From an uncultured Prevotellaceae bacterium (GTDB taxonomy: Bacteria; Bacteroidota; Bacteroidia; Bacteroidales; Bacteroidaceae): a stretch of DNA of 64,000 nucleotides. The notes below the pieces were generated by a model. The model was not told the origin of the DNA and made no database searches. It saw only the letters and a list, made by a program, of their open reading frames with translations. Below, in pieces: positions 47,508-56,309 of the stretch. Every line of letters starts with the position of its first letter. The stretch's first letter is position 1. A program made the position numbers and the translations under genes. The stretch spans positions 135,743 to 199,742 of the forward strand of contig CADAAR010000002.1 in assembly GCA_902785945.1 (NCBI GenBank), in the 5' to 3' direction.

Positions 47508-48878
47508 ATGAGTTATCAAAGAAGACGCTCTACCGAAGCCCGCGTAGGGAACATCGGCATTGGAGGTAATAACCCTATCCGTATTCAGTCGATGGCCACC
47601 ACCGACACCAACGACACGGCCGCCAGTGTAGCACAGGCCAAGCGTATCATTGACGCCGGTGGTGAATTGGTACGTTTCACGACACAAGGAACTCGTGAAG
47701 CAGAGAACATGCAACATATTTCAGCCCAACTGAAGGCCGATGGTTACAACCAACCGTTGGTGGCTGACGTCCACTTCACCGCCCATACCGCCGACATCGC
47801 TGCCCTCTACTGCGAGAAGGTGCGCATCAATCCTGGCAACTACGTCGATCCTGGCCGCACCTTCAAGCATCTGGAGTATACGGATGAGGAGTATGCCGAT
47901 GAGTTGCAGAAGATTGAGAAGAAACTTATTCCCTTCATCAATATCTGCAAGGAACATCATACTGCTGTCCGTATCGGTGTGAATCACGGTTCTCTTAGTG
48001 ACCGTATTATGTCGCGCTATGGCGATACCCCCGAGGGCATCGTCGAGAGTTGTATGGAATTCCTGCGTATCTTCAAACGAGAGAACTTCAACGATGTGGT
48101 CATCTCCATCAAAGCCTCGAACACAGTAGTGATGGTGACAACCGTCCGTCTGTTGGTAGCCACAATGGATAAGGAGGATATGCACTACCCCTTACACCTT
48201 GGTGTAACGGAGGCTGGTGAAGGTGAAGACGGTCGTATCAAAAGTGCCGTGGGCATTGGCGCCCTATTAACAGAGGGCATTGGTGATACCATCCGTGTGT
48301 CGCTGAGCGAAGAGCCTGAATGCGAAATCCCTGTTGCACGCAAACTGGTAGAGTTGATTCCAGAGTGCTGTCGCTTGCGTGAGGAGGCTGAGGCCAGCAT
48401 CAAAGACGACACCATCACCCTTACGCTCGATGCACCTGACATGGAGACCCTGCAGTTGAAAGCCGCGATGGCTGTAGGAGCTCTGCTCATCGACCGCAAA
48501 GCTACGAAGCTGATAATAGAGGTGAGAGGTAAGGGGCAAGAGGTAAGTCTGGCTGATGCCATCCTTCAGGCTGCCCGCATCAAATTCACCAAGACTGAAT
48601 ACATCTCCTGCCCTGGCTGCGGTCGCACGCTCTATAACCTTCAGGAGACCATCGCTCGTATCAAGGCTGCTACCAAAGACCTCGTCGGCTTGAAAATCGG
48701 CATTATGGGCTGTATTGTTAACGGCCCTGGTGAGATGGCAGATGCCGACTACGGCTATGTCGGAGCTGGACGTGGTAAAATATCACTTTACAAACAGAAG
48801 GTTTGCGTAGAGAAGAACATTCCTGAGGAAGAAGCGGTTGAAAAGCTCCTGGAATTGATCCGAAGTGACAGGAAATGA
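47508..48878 (+). CDS. ispG: 4-hydroxy-3-methylbut-2-enyl diphosphate synthase, shortened Bacteroidetes form (456 aa)
   Basis: Penultimate enzyme of the MEP isoprenoid pathway; reduces MEcPP to HMBPP with a 4Fe-4S cluster. The N-terminal TIM barrel (residues 1-290) has the family landmarks ADVHF, KVRINPGN and RIGVNHGS. The C-terminal reductase-like domain carries the cluster Cys in SCPGCGRT and GIMGCIVNGPGE. Between them only about 80 residues remain. The plant/Bacteroidetes type usually has a much larger middle domain, giving about 600 residues, whereas E. coli has none. A heptamer repeat at 48519-48546 encodes residues 338-347 in this middle part. Confidence 0.9.
   Translation: MSYQRRRSTEARVGNIGIGGNNPIRIQSMATTDTNDTAASVAQAKRIIDAGGELVRFTTQGTREAENMQHISAQLKADGYNQPLVADVHFTAHTADIAALYCEKVRINPGNYVDPGRTFKHLEYTDEEYADELQKIEKKLIPFINICKEHHTAVRIGVNHGSLSDRIMSRYGDTPEGIVESCMEFLRIFKRENFNDVVISIKASNTVVMVTTVRLLVATMDKEDMHYPLHLGVTEAGEGEDGRIKSAVGIGALLTEGIGDTIRVSLSEEPECEIPVARKLVELIPECCRLREEAEASIKDDTITLTLDAPDMETLQLKAAMAVGALLIDRKATKLIIEVRGKGQEVSLADAILQAARIKFTKTEYISCPGCGRTLYNLQETIARIKAATKDLVGLKIGIMGCIVNGPGEMADADYGYVGAGRGKISLYKQKVCVEKNIPEEEAVEKLLELIRSDRK
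48519..48546 (+). repeat. Heptamer tandem repeat inside ispG
   Basis: GAGGTGA, GAGGTAA, GGGGCAA, GAGGTAA: four units read through in frame as E-V-R-G-K-G-Q-E-V in the middle domain of IspG. Confidence 0.75.
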
Positions 48879-48905
48879 GCCTGAAACGTTAATAAAGGAA
48901 AACAA

Positions 48906-48939
48906 ATTGCGGGAATTTGCCGAGAAAGATGTACCTTTG
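48906..48939 (+). promoter_or_regulatory. Promoter of the DUF5686/head-group operon
   Basis: TACCTTTG (48932-48939) is the -7 box; ATTG at 48906-48909 is a weak -33 at 22 bp. The ATG follows 39 bp later, after a CCCAAAT...ATTTGGG inverted repeat (48942-48958) in the leader. Confidence 0.6.
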
Positions 48940-48978
48940 CACCCAAATTACATTTGGGAAAAGGAAACATTGACATAA

Positions 48979-51546
48979 ATGATTCAGCGAATCTATTTGA
49001 TATTGCTGCTTGTGTTGGGTATGAATGTGACGATTTCCGCACAGCAGCTCATAAAAGGAACCATCAAAGACGCCGAGACTGGCGAGGCTATCCCGTTTGC
49101 CAGTGTAGTCTATAAAGGCCACAACCAAGCGGTTATCTCCGATATCGATGGAAACTACTCTATCAGACGACACTTAGGGTGGAAGATCACCTTTAGTGCC
49201 GTGGGTTATCAGTCACAGGTGATTACAGTCACCAATGAGATACAAAATGAACTTGACATCGCCCTGAAATCTGACAAACTACAGTTGACGGAGGTGACTG
49301 TTACTACCAAACGTAGTCGATACAGTAGAAAGAACAATCCTGCTGTGGAACTGATGAAGAAGGTGATTGCTGCCAAGAAACTCAGCGACCTTTCAAACCA
49401 TGACTACTATCAGTACGACAAATACGAGAAACTGACGCTGGCCGCTAATGACCTCACACCTAAACGCTTGGAAGAAAAACCTTTCTCCAGCACCCCGTGG
49501 CTGATGGACCAGGTAGAGACTTGTAAGTACAACAACAAGATGATTCTTCCTATCAGCGTCGATGAGACTGTCTCACAAATCGTCTACCGTAAGAATCCAC
49601 AGTCGAAGAAAACCTATATCAAAGGTGAACAGTCGTCAGGTTTGAACGACCTGTTTCAGACGGGCGATATGCTCAACGTCGTACTGAAGGAAGTATTCAC
49701 CGATGTCGATCTCTATGACGACCAAATCCGTCTGGTGCAATATCCTTTCACCTCACCGATTGGCAAGGATGCTATCAACTTCTACCGTTTCTACATCCAG
49801 GACACCATCAAGATCGACCGCGACAGTTGTATCCATCTCCATTTCCTGCCTAACAACCAGATGGACTTCGGATTCCGCGGTGATATCTACATCCTGAAAG
49901 ACTCTACCTATCACGTGCGCCGTTGTGAGCTCACCCTGCCCAAGCAGACCTCCGTGAACTTTGTGAAGAATATGCGTATCGAACAGGAGTTCGAGCAACT
50001 CGACAATGGCGAATGGGTACTGACACAAGATGACATGATTGCAGAACTGGAGTTTGCCAAGTTTATTCAGGAAGCCATCGTCATCCGCACCACCCGTTTA
50101 GGCGAATACTCCTTTGCAGAGATTCCGAAGAAGATGTTTAAGGGTAAACGAACGGAGATCAAGGAGCCCGATGCTGGTATGCGAGGCAAGAACTTCTGGA
50201 GTCAGTATCGTCAGGTGGACCTCACCAAGAGCGAGGACTCTATGGGTGACTTCGTGAAAAATATCCAGAAGATCAAGGGATTCAAGTATATCATGATTGG
50301 TCTGAACGCCCTGATTGAGAACTCCATCGAGACCAGCGACCCCAACAAGTTTGACATCTCCCCTGTCAACACCATCATTTCGCGTAACTTCATCGACGGC
50401 TGGCGTACACGTGCAAGCATGCAGACCACCGCCAATCTCAGCAAACGCTGGTTCTGGCAGGGATATTATGCCCATGCCTGGGGAAGCCACCGTAACTATT
50501 ATAGCACAAAGGCCACTTACTCGTTCATCGACAAGATCTACATGCCCTGGGAGTACCCCAAACGCACGTTGATGATTGAGAGTACATACGACCTGGCCTC
50601 GCCCAGCGACCGTTACCTACCCACTGATAAGGATAACTTGTTCGTCGCCTTTAAATGGGCCGAAGTGAATAAGATGACCCTCGTCAACCGTCAGCAGATT
50701 GCTTTCGAATACGAGATGTATGGTGGTTTGAAAACTTCACTGAGCCTGAGGGCTGAGGAACATGAGGCCGTGGGTGCCATGTCGTTCCGCAAACTCAGCC
50801 AGCCCCGGATAGATTATACCGGTTTGGACCGTCATCGCGAATATCTCCGTACGACCGAACTCTTCGCTGAATTACGCTATGCCCCCGATGAGACCTATAT
50901 CAACAGCAAACAGCGTCGTGTCACCATCAACAAAGACGCGCCTGCTATCTCCATCGCCCATACTTTCGGTTTCAAGAACTTCTTAGGAGGCCAGTATGAG
51001 TCGAACTTTACCGAGGCCAAGCTCTACAAGCGCTTCTGGATGAACAGCTGGGGAAAGATCGACCTCTTCCTTAAGGCTGGTATCCAGTGGAATCAGGTTC
51101 CTTACATGCTGCTCATCCACCCATTGGCAAACCTCTCTTATATAGGCCAGGAGGAGATGTTCTGTTTGATCAACAACATGGAGTTCCTCAACGACCGTTA
51201 TGCTTCGATGATGCTTTCGTGGGATTTCAACGGCAAATTCTTCAACCGTATCCCACTTATCAAAAAGTTGAAGTGGCGTGAATATTTCGCCGTGAACACC
51301 CTTTGGGGTGACCTTAGCGACAAAAACAACCCCTACCTGCCTCAGAATGCGGGCAGCGACAAACTGATGTATTTCCCTGACGGCTGCTATCTCATGGACC
51401 CCCATCGTCCGTATGTAGAGATTGTGGCCGGTATCCATAATATCTTCAAGATTGTACATATTGAGTATGTGCGTCGTCTGAATTATATGGATCTACCCAC
51501 GGCTCACCGTTGGGGCATGCGTTATATCATACGTTTAACATTCTAA
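48979..51546 (+). CDS. DUF5686 outer-membrane protein with carboxypeptidase-regulatory-like domain (855 aa)
   Basis: The signal peptide ends ISA|QQLIKG. Residues 24-110 are the beta-sandwich domain common in TonB-dependent receptors (KGTIKDAETGEAIPFASV, SDIDGNYSI). The remainder is the large DUF5686 region, probably an outer-membrane barrel, with a final LTF strand typical of barrel proteins. Its function is unknown to me. It heads a run of five genes with short spacing (16, 15, 35 and -4 bp), so a link to lipid or envelope assembly is plausible by position only. Confidence 0.85.
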   Translation: MIQRIYLILLLVLGMNVTISAQQLIKGTIKDAETGEAIPFASVVYKGHNQAVISDIDGNYSIRRHLGWKITFSAVGYQSQVITVTNEIQNELDIALKSDKLQLTEVTVTTKRSRYSRKNNPAVELMKKVIAAKKLSDLSNHDYYQYDKYEKLTLAANDLTPKRLEEKPFSSTPWLMDQVETCKYNNKMILPISVDETVSQIVYRKNPQSKKTYIKGEQSSGLNDLFQTGDMLNVVLKEVFTDVDLYDDQIRLVQYPFTSPIGKDAINFYRFYIQDTIKIDRDSCIHLHFLPNNQMDFGFRGDIYILKDSTYHVRRCELTLPKQTSVNFVKNMRIEQEFEQLDNGEWVLTQDDMIAELEFAKFIQEAIVIRTTRLGEYSFAEIPKKMFKGKRTEIKEPDAGMRGKNFWSQYRQVDLTKSEDSMGDFVKNIQKIKGFKYIMIGLNALIENSIETSDPNKFDISPVNTIISRNFIDGWRTRASMQTTANLSKRWFWQGYYAHAWGSHRNYYSTKATYSFIDKIYMPWEYPKRTLMIESTYDLASPSDRYLPTDKDNLFVAFKWAEVNKMTLVNRQQIAFEYEMYGGLKTSLSLRAEEHEAVGAMSFRKLSQPRIDYTGLDRHREYLRTTELFAELRYAPDETYINSKQRRVTINKDAPAISIAHTFGFKNFLGGQYESNFTEAKLYKRFWMNSWGKIDLFLKAGIQWNQVPYMLLIHPLANLSYIGQEEMFCLINNMEFLNDRYASMMLSWDFNGKFFNRIPLIKKLKWREYFAVNTLWGDLSDKNNPYLPQNAGSDKLMYFPDGCYLMDPHRPYVEIVAGIHNIFKIVHIEYVRRLNYMDLPTAHRWGMRYIIRLTF

Positions 51547-51562
51547 ACCACCGATTATTATC

Positions 51563-52543
51563 ATGAACGAGAATATTTCTCAGACACTCAAATCCTCAGA
51601 AACCGACGACTGGTTGGATTTACACATCATTCGTCCGTTGTGTTTCTATTTCGTTAAGTTCTTCGCCTGGCTAGGCATCACGCCTAATGCTGTCACCATC
51701 CTTTCGATGTTTGTCGGCGCTGGCAGCAGCTTCTTCTTCGTCAGTGGATGTTTTTATTACGAAGGCACAAAGGGACTTATCTATAACCTCATCGCCATCG
51801 CTCTGCTGATGGTGGCCGACCTGCTCGACTGCACCGATGGTCAGTTGGCACGCTACACAGGACAGAAAAGCCGTTTGGGCCGTATCCTCGACGGTGTGGC
51901 AGGCTATGCCTGGTATATTCCCATCTATCACGTGCTCATCTACCGTTTCTATTTGCACCATAGCATTGAGTTCAGTTGGCTGGGCATCGAAGACACCCAG
52001 CAGAATACCATCATCGCCACCGTCGTCGTCTATTTCCTTGGATGGATTTCCGGACTCTTAGGAATGGGTGCACAGACCCGTCTGGCCGATTATTACTATC
52101 AGGTACACCTCTTCTTCCTGAAGGGTGAGAAAGGCAGTGAACTTGATGACAGCCAGCGACAGAAAGAAATCTACGAGCAGATGCCTGCCGACAGCAGTTG
52201 GATAGAACGGGTTTTCCAGAAGTCCTACATCGACTATACCCGTCAGCAGGAGAAGTCTACCCCACAGTTCCAGCGTCTCATGTCGCTGCTACGCCAGAAA
52301 TACGGCAGTGCAGGAAATATGCCTGCAGAGGTACGTGAAGAGTTTCATAGCAATTCACGACCCTTGATGACATGGAATGGTTTGCTGACCTTCAACTTCC
52401 GCTCTGCATGGTTCTTCCTTTTCTGCCTGCTCGACGTGCCCGTCTTGAACTTCCTCTTCGAGATCATCGTTATGAGCCTGTTGGCTTATTACATCAACCG
52501 CCGTCATGAAGCCTTCTGCAAGCGGATTGCAGACAAGTTATAA
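51563..52543 (+). CDS. CDP-alcohol phosphotransferase family membrane protein with altered motif (326 aa)
   Basis: Family members transfer a phospho-head group from a CDP-alcohol to a second alcohol, in the membrane. The signature is D89-CT-D92-G93-QL-A96-R97, 8 residues, G106, three residues, D110, three residues, then G114. The last position is normally Asp, the proposed catalytic base, and is Gly here. Several membrane segments flank it, and a ~100-residue soluble insert (about 185-290) is unusual. The neighbours (flippase-like, PLP enzyme, nucleotidyltransferase) suggest it uses a CDP-amino-alcohol made by the operon. The missing Asp may mean an unusual mechanism or lost activity. Confidence 0.8.
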   Translation: MNENISQTLKSSETDDWLDLHIIRPLCFYFVKFFAWLGITPNAVTILSMFVGAGSSFFFVSGCFYYEGTKGLIYNLIAIALLMVADLLDCTDGQLARYTGQKSRLGRILDGVAGYAWYIPIYHVLIYRFYLHHSIEFSWLGIEDTQQNTIIATVVVYFLGWISGLLGMGAQTRLADYYYQVHLFFLKGEKGSELDDSQRQKEIYEQMPADSSWIERVFQKSYIDYTRQQEKSTPQFQRLMSLLRQKYGSAGNMPAEVREEFHSNSRPLMTWNGLLTFNFRSAWFFLFCLLDVPVLNFLFEIIVMSLLAYYINRRHEAFCKRIADKL

Positions 52544-52558
52544 CGAAAGAGCGTCAGC

Positions 52559-53599
52559 ATGAAGTGGACCAAGCAACGACTCAACAATCTGTTCTTCCTA
52601 CTCGGCATCGCCGCCGTCGTAGTGATGTTGCTGACGTTCGACGTCAGCTTCATTGAGCTATGGCAGCACCTCTGTCATGCCGGCTACTGGCTGATACCGA
52701 TTGTTGGCATCTGGATTGTGGTCTACGGCCTGAACGCCTTCGCCTGGAAAGCTATCATCGAAGGTAACATCGGTGGGAAGTCACCCGTCAGTTTCTGGCG
52801 CATCTACCGCCTTACCATCACGGGCTATGCCCTGAACTATGCTACACCCGTTGGTGGACTAGGTGGCGAGCCTTATCGTATCATGGAACTATCAAAGAAC
52901 ATCGACAAACAACATGCTACGTCGAGCGTCATCCTCTATGCCATGATGCATTTCTTCGCCCACTTCTGGTTCTGGTTCCTTAGTATCTTCATTTACTTAG
53001 GACTGGTACTGGTTGGCGACCTGCCTATTAGCACAGCCATTGGCATCACGCTCGGTATTATCGTCGTGTTCTGTCTGATAGCATTCTATCTCTTCTCAAA
53101 AGGATACAAGAATGGTCTGGTAAAATATGTCTTAGGCGTCGTCAGTCGCCTGCCTGGTCTGAAGCGCTGGACGTTGAAGTTCTGGGCACGACACTCCGAG
53201 GCTATCCAGAACATAGACCAACAGATAGCAGCCCTCTACGCCCAAGATACAAAGGCATTCTACAAGAGTCTGCTACTCGAATATTTCTCACGTGTGGTAC
53301 AGAGCTCCGAAGTGATGTTCATGCTGCTGCTCTTCGGCATCGATTGTGGAGGTGGCCTGAGCGGTCTTACCATCACCTTCCTTCACAGCATACTCATCGT
53401 ATCGTTTACCACCCTCTTTGCCAACCTCATCGGCTTCCTGCCCATGCAGTTGGGCGTTCAGGAGGGCGGATTTGTACTCTCCATAGCAGCGTTAGGTCTT
53501 TCTGCGGCACTGGGCATCTTTGTGAGTATCATTTGCCGCGTGAGAGAGATCATCTGGATCATCATCGGCATCGGACTGATGAAATTAAAAAGTGAATAG
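52559..53599 (+). CDS. Flippase-like LPG-synthase-TM (UPF0104) membrane protein (346 aa)
   Basis: About eight hydrophobic segments and the family pattern (PVGGLGGEPYRI near residue 97, later G-F-L-P-M-Q-L-G-V-Q-E-G) place it in the transmembrane half of lysylphosphatidylglycerol synthase, without the soluble aminoacyl-transferase domain. Such proteins are thought to move lipids or lipid intermediates across the inner membrane. It is located between the phosphotransferase and the PLP enzyme. The last residues KSE and TAG stop lie in a heptamer repeat. Confidence 0.8.
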   Translation: MKWTKQRLNNLFFLLGIAAVVVMLLTFDVSFIELWQHLCHAGYWLIPIVGIWIVVYGLNAFAWKAIIEGNIGGKSPVSFWRIYRLTITGYALNYATPVGGLGGEPYRIMELSKNIDKQHATSSVILYAMMHFFAHFWFWFLSIFIYLGLVLVGDLPISTAIGITLGIIVVFCLIAFYLFSKGYKNGLVKYVLGVVSRLPGLKRWTLKFWARHSEAIQNIDQQIAALYAQDTKAFYKSLLLEYFSRVVQSSEVMFMLLLFGIDCGGGLSGLTITFLHSILIVSFTTLFANLIGFLPMQLGVQEGGFVLSIAALGLSAALGIFVSIICRVREIIWIIIGIGLMKLKSE

Positions 53600-53611
53600 T
53601 TAATAGTGAAA
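53591..53611 (+). repeat. Heptamer tandem repeat after the flippase-like gene
   Basis: AGTGAAT, AGTTAAT, AGTGAAA. It supplies the stop of the flippase-like gene. Confidence 0.7.
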
Positions 53612-53634
53612 AAGAATAAAAAAGATATAGCATT

Positions 53635-54669
53635 ATGAATTTTCTCGACAGAAATGAATTTAATTTTGAGCCTAGCCAGAAAGTAGTGGAGGCCATCAAG
53701 AGTTTCGATCCAAAGACCCTATGTTTTTACACCCGCATTTATGATGAGGGTAAGAAGAGTGTTATCTCAGTACGCTTGAGCGAAATCTACGGCGTGCCTG
53801 AAGAGCAGGTACTCCTTACCTATGGCGGTGAGGACATGCTGAAGAACGCCATCCATTATTTCCTTATGCTCGACGACAACAAACGCATCCTTATCCCTGA
53901 GTTCTCATGGTGGTATTACAACCGTGTGGCCAGTGAATGCGGCGGCAGTTTTGAGATGTACCCCCTGCATGAGAAAGACGATACCTTCGCCTACGATGTT
54001 GACGAGGTGATTGAATACACCAACCGTGTGCATCCTCGTATGCTATTGTTAGCATCGCCTAACAATCCCACAGGTAACGGACTGACTCCTGAGGAGATTG
54101 GCAATATCATGGAGCATATCCCCTCTGACACAATGGTACTCATCGACGAGGCCTATGCCAGCTTCATCTCCAGTGATACCGACTATATCGCTCCTTTGGT
54201 GAATAAGTACAACAACCTTATCATCTCGCGTACACTCTCTAAGTTCTATGGTCTTCCCGGTCTCCGTTGTGGTTTCGGTTTCATCGGCAAGGGTCACGAC
54301 CAGTTCCTGAGCTACGTGAATAAATACCTGGGCTATAACCGTTTCTCTGAAGCCGTTGCCTTGGCTGCTCTCGACAGCGACGAGCACTATCGTCATGTGG
54401 CTGATGATATGGAATGGGGCCGCCAACTGTATAAGAAAGAACTAGGCTCTCTGCCCGGCTTCAAGGTCTATAAGTCTGTGGCCAACTTCATTCTGATCAA
54501 GTATCCCATCGAAATCAAGGATGCTCTGATGCAGGCCCTGAAGGTTCAGGACTATAAAATCAAGTTTATGTCTGATAAGGGCTTGGAGTCCTGTCTCCGC
54601 ATCACCCTCGGCCGTAAGGAGCAGACGCAGACCGTTGTCGATACCATCTTGAAAGTATTGAACTCATGA
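53635..54669 (+). CDS. PLP-dependent class I/II aminotransferase-fold enzyme, HisC/CobD-like (344 aa)
   Basis: The fold-type I core is complete: SPNNPTGNG near residue 140, Asp171 in LIDEAYASF for the pyridine nitrogen, and Lys203 in SRTLSKFYGLPGLRCGFG for the Schiff base; a late Arg in SCLRITLG binds carboxylate. The sequence looks like histidinol-phosphate aminotransferases and the related threonine-phosphate decarboxylases. No his or cob gene is near. The stop overlaps the ATG of the nucleotidyltransferase gene (ATGA), so the two products probably act in one pathway. Which reaction, transamination or decarboxylation of a phospho-amino acid, cannot be decided from sequence. Confidence 0.8.
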   Translation: MNFLDRNEFNFEPSQKVVEAIKSFDPKTLCFYTRIYDEGKKSVISVRLSEIYGVPEEQVLLTYGGEDMLKNAIHYFLMLDDNKRILIPEFSWWYYNRVASECGGSFEMYPLHEKDDTFAYDVDEVIEYTNRVHPRMLLLASPNNPTGNGLTPEEIGNIMEHIPSDTMVLIDEAYASFISSDTDYIAPLVNKYNNLIISRTLSKFYGLPGLRCGFGFIGKGHDQFLSYVNKYLGYNRFSEAVALAALDSDEHYRHVADDMEWGRQLYKKELGSLPGFKVYKSVANFILIKYPIEIKDALMQALKVQDYKIKFMSDKGLESCLRITLGRKEQTQTVVDTILKVLNS

Positions 54670-55409
54670 TAGGTGTTATCTTAGCTGCAGGCATGGCCAA
54701 GCGCCTTCGCCCGCTCACTGACACCAAGCCAAAGTGCCTATTGAAAGTGGGTGAGCGCACGTTGCTGGAGCGCACCGTCGTAGCAATGGCTGCTGCGGGC
54801 ATCAGCGAATTCGTTGTCGTCACCGGTTACCGCGCGGACCAAATCCGCGATTTCCTGGATAATCTAGTTAAGCCAGAATTTCTAGGAAAGCCTAGGTTCA
54901 CCTATCTCCACAACGCTGACCACGAGCACAACAACAACATCTATTCCCTTTGGATGGCCGGTCAGGTTGTACGAGGCAAGGAGTTCCTGCTCATGGATAG
55001 CGACATCCTCTGCGACCCCGCTGCCGTGTTACGCATCGCGCAAGAGCCGGAAGCAGCTCTCGCCGTGAATCGTCATGAATTAGGCGAGGAAGAGATGAAG
55101 GTCGTGGTCGATGGTCAGATGCACATCACGGAAATCAGCAAGACCTGTCGTCCTGAGGACGCCATGGGCGAATCGGTCGGTATCGAAAAGATCACTGCCG
55201 CCTACAGCGAGGCTCTCTACCGTGAACTCGATCAGATGATTCTCAACGAAGGTCTCATCGACATCTTCTATGAACGTGCCTTCGAACGTCTTATCCCTCA
55301 AGGGCACACTTTCCGCGTGGTCGATACCACCAACTATTTCTCCTACGAGCTTGATACCCCTGAGGACTTCCAACGTGCTCAGGAGCTCATGCCCGCAGAA
55401 CTCTTGTAA
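54666..55409 (+). CDS. LicC-like sugar/phospho-amino-alcohol nucleotidyltransferase (247 aa)
   Basis: The nucleotide-binding N-terminus ILAAGMAKRLRPLTDTKPKCLL is intact, and the metal Asp pair appears in LLMDSDILCD. NNNIYSLWMAG near residue 92 and YELDTPEDFQRA near the end recall phosphocholine cytidylyltransferases (LicC) more than glucose-1-phosphate enzymes. The likely product is a CDP-alcohol, matching the CDP-alcohol phosphotransferase in the same operon; inositol-phosphate cytidylyltransferase is the main alternative. Start overlaps the previous stop by 4 nt. No terminator hairpin was seen in the 19 bp before the convergent sirtuin gene. Confidence 0.8.
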   Translation: MIGVILAAGMAKRLRPLTDTKPKCLLKVGERTLLERTVVAMAAAGISEFVVVTGYRADQIRDFLDNLVKPEFLGKPRFTYLHNADHEHNNNIYSLWMAGQVVRGKEFLLMDSDILCDPAAVLRIAQEPEAALAVNRHELGEEEMKVVVDGQMHITEISKTCRPEDAMGESVGIEKITAAYSEALYRELDQMILNEGLIDIFYERAFERLIPQGHTFRVVDTTNYFSYELDTPEDFQRAQELMPAELL

Positions 55410-55428
55410 AAAGTCAATAAAATTCCTA

Positions 55429-56121
55429 CTATTTCTGAAGGATCTCCAACAGTTCCTTCATACCCTCTGATGCGCCCTTCTGAATCTGCGTCACACGGGT
55501 ACCAGCACTGATAGGATTGGGGTCGATAAGATAGATGGGAATGCCGGGACGTGCATAATGCAATAGCCCCGCAGCAGGATATACCACTAGCGACGTGCCG
55601 ATAATAACCAGAATGTCAGCCTCCTGCACCTCTTCAGCAGCAACGGTAATATTAGGAACTGCCTCGCCGAAGAATACAATATAGGGGCGCAGTAACGAAC
55701 CATCACCCGCCTTTGTACCAGGCTCTATCTCACAGTTTTCGGGTGTCAATTGCTGGATATAACGCGGATCATCGACATCACGACTAGAGCAGACTTTCAT
55801 CAGTTCACCATGCAGATGGATTACCTTTGACGAGCCAGCCATCTCATGGAGATTATCGACATTCTGAGTCACAACAGTGACATCATAATCCTTCTCCAAT
55901 TGTGCTACGAGTTTGTGACCTTCATTAGGTTTCACGTTCCAACATTTCTTGCGGAGCATGTTATAGAAATTGGTCACAAGTGTAGGGTCTTCCAACCATC
56001 CCTCATGGGTGGCGACTTTCTGCACGGGATAGTTCTCCCATAAGCCATCGGCATCGCGGAAGGTTTTCAGGCCACTCTCCACCGACATGCCGGCACCGGT
56101 CAATACAACAATCTTCTTCAT
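55429..56121 (-). CDS. SIR2-family NAD-dependent protein deacylase, zinc site reduced (230 aa)
   Basis: Sirtuins remove acyl groups from Lys with NAD. The NAD motifs GAGMSVESG and FRDADGLW, TQNVDNLHEMAGS, and the catalytic His in HLHG are all present, with a late GTSLVVYPAAG. Between HLHG and RPYIVFFGE only two Cys are found (KVCSS, ENCEI) where CobB-type enzymes have four, so a normal zinc site is not possible. The CobB desuccinylase motif YxxR is Y-N-M-L-R here, off by one residue. It is a single gene with its own promoter at 56144. Confidence 0.88.
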   Translation of the reverse strand: MKKIVVLTGAGMSVESGLKTFRDADGLWENYPVQKVATHEGWLEDPTLVTNFYNMLRKKCWNVKPNEGHKLVAQLEKDYDVTVVTQNVDNLHEMAGSSKVIHLHGELMKVCSSRDVDDPRYIQQLTPENCEIEPGTKAGDGSLLRPYIVFFGEAVPNITVAAEEVQEADILVIIGTSLVVYPAAGLLHYARPGIPIYLIDPNPISAGTRVTQIQKGASEGMKELLEILQK

Positions 56122-56143
56122 AGATAAATGCTTTTAGTTGGTG

Positions 56144-56151
56144 CAAAGGTA
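56144..56151 (-). promoter_or_regulatory. Predicted -7 box of the sirtuin promoter
   Basis: Minus-strand TACCTTTG, 22 bp before the sirtuin ATG, within the 188-bp divergent region. No -33 TTTG is visible. Confidence 0.55.
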
Positions 56152-56222
56152 CAGATAAATCTTTAATAATTTAAGAATTAAATAATTAAAAAATGAAAAA
56201 AAAGTAGTGCAGCAGCAAATTT

Positions 56223-56250
56223 TTCACTATTCACTCTTCACTTTTCACTT
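56223..56250 (+). repeat. Heptamer tandem repeat, four units, at the FKBP promoter
   Basis: TTCACTA, TTCACTC, TTCACTT, TTCACTT. This is the inverse orientation of the AGTGAAT type. It ends 8 bp before the -7 box, where a -33 element would be expected. Confidence 0.85.
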
Positions 56251-56258
56251 TTTTATTG

Positions 56259-56266
56259 TACCTTTG
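56259..56266 (+). promoter_or_regulatory. Predicted -7 box of the FKBP cluster promoter
   Basis: TACCTTTG, 43 bp before the ATG of the first FKBP gene. Because of it the longer reading frame starting at 56256 is rejected. Confidence 0.6.
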
Positions 56267-56309
56267 CAGCCGATTTTCGAAAGTTATACATTATTATTAT
56301 AGAGAAAGA

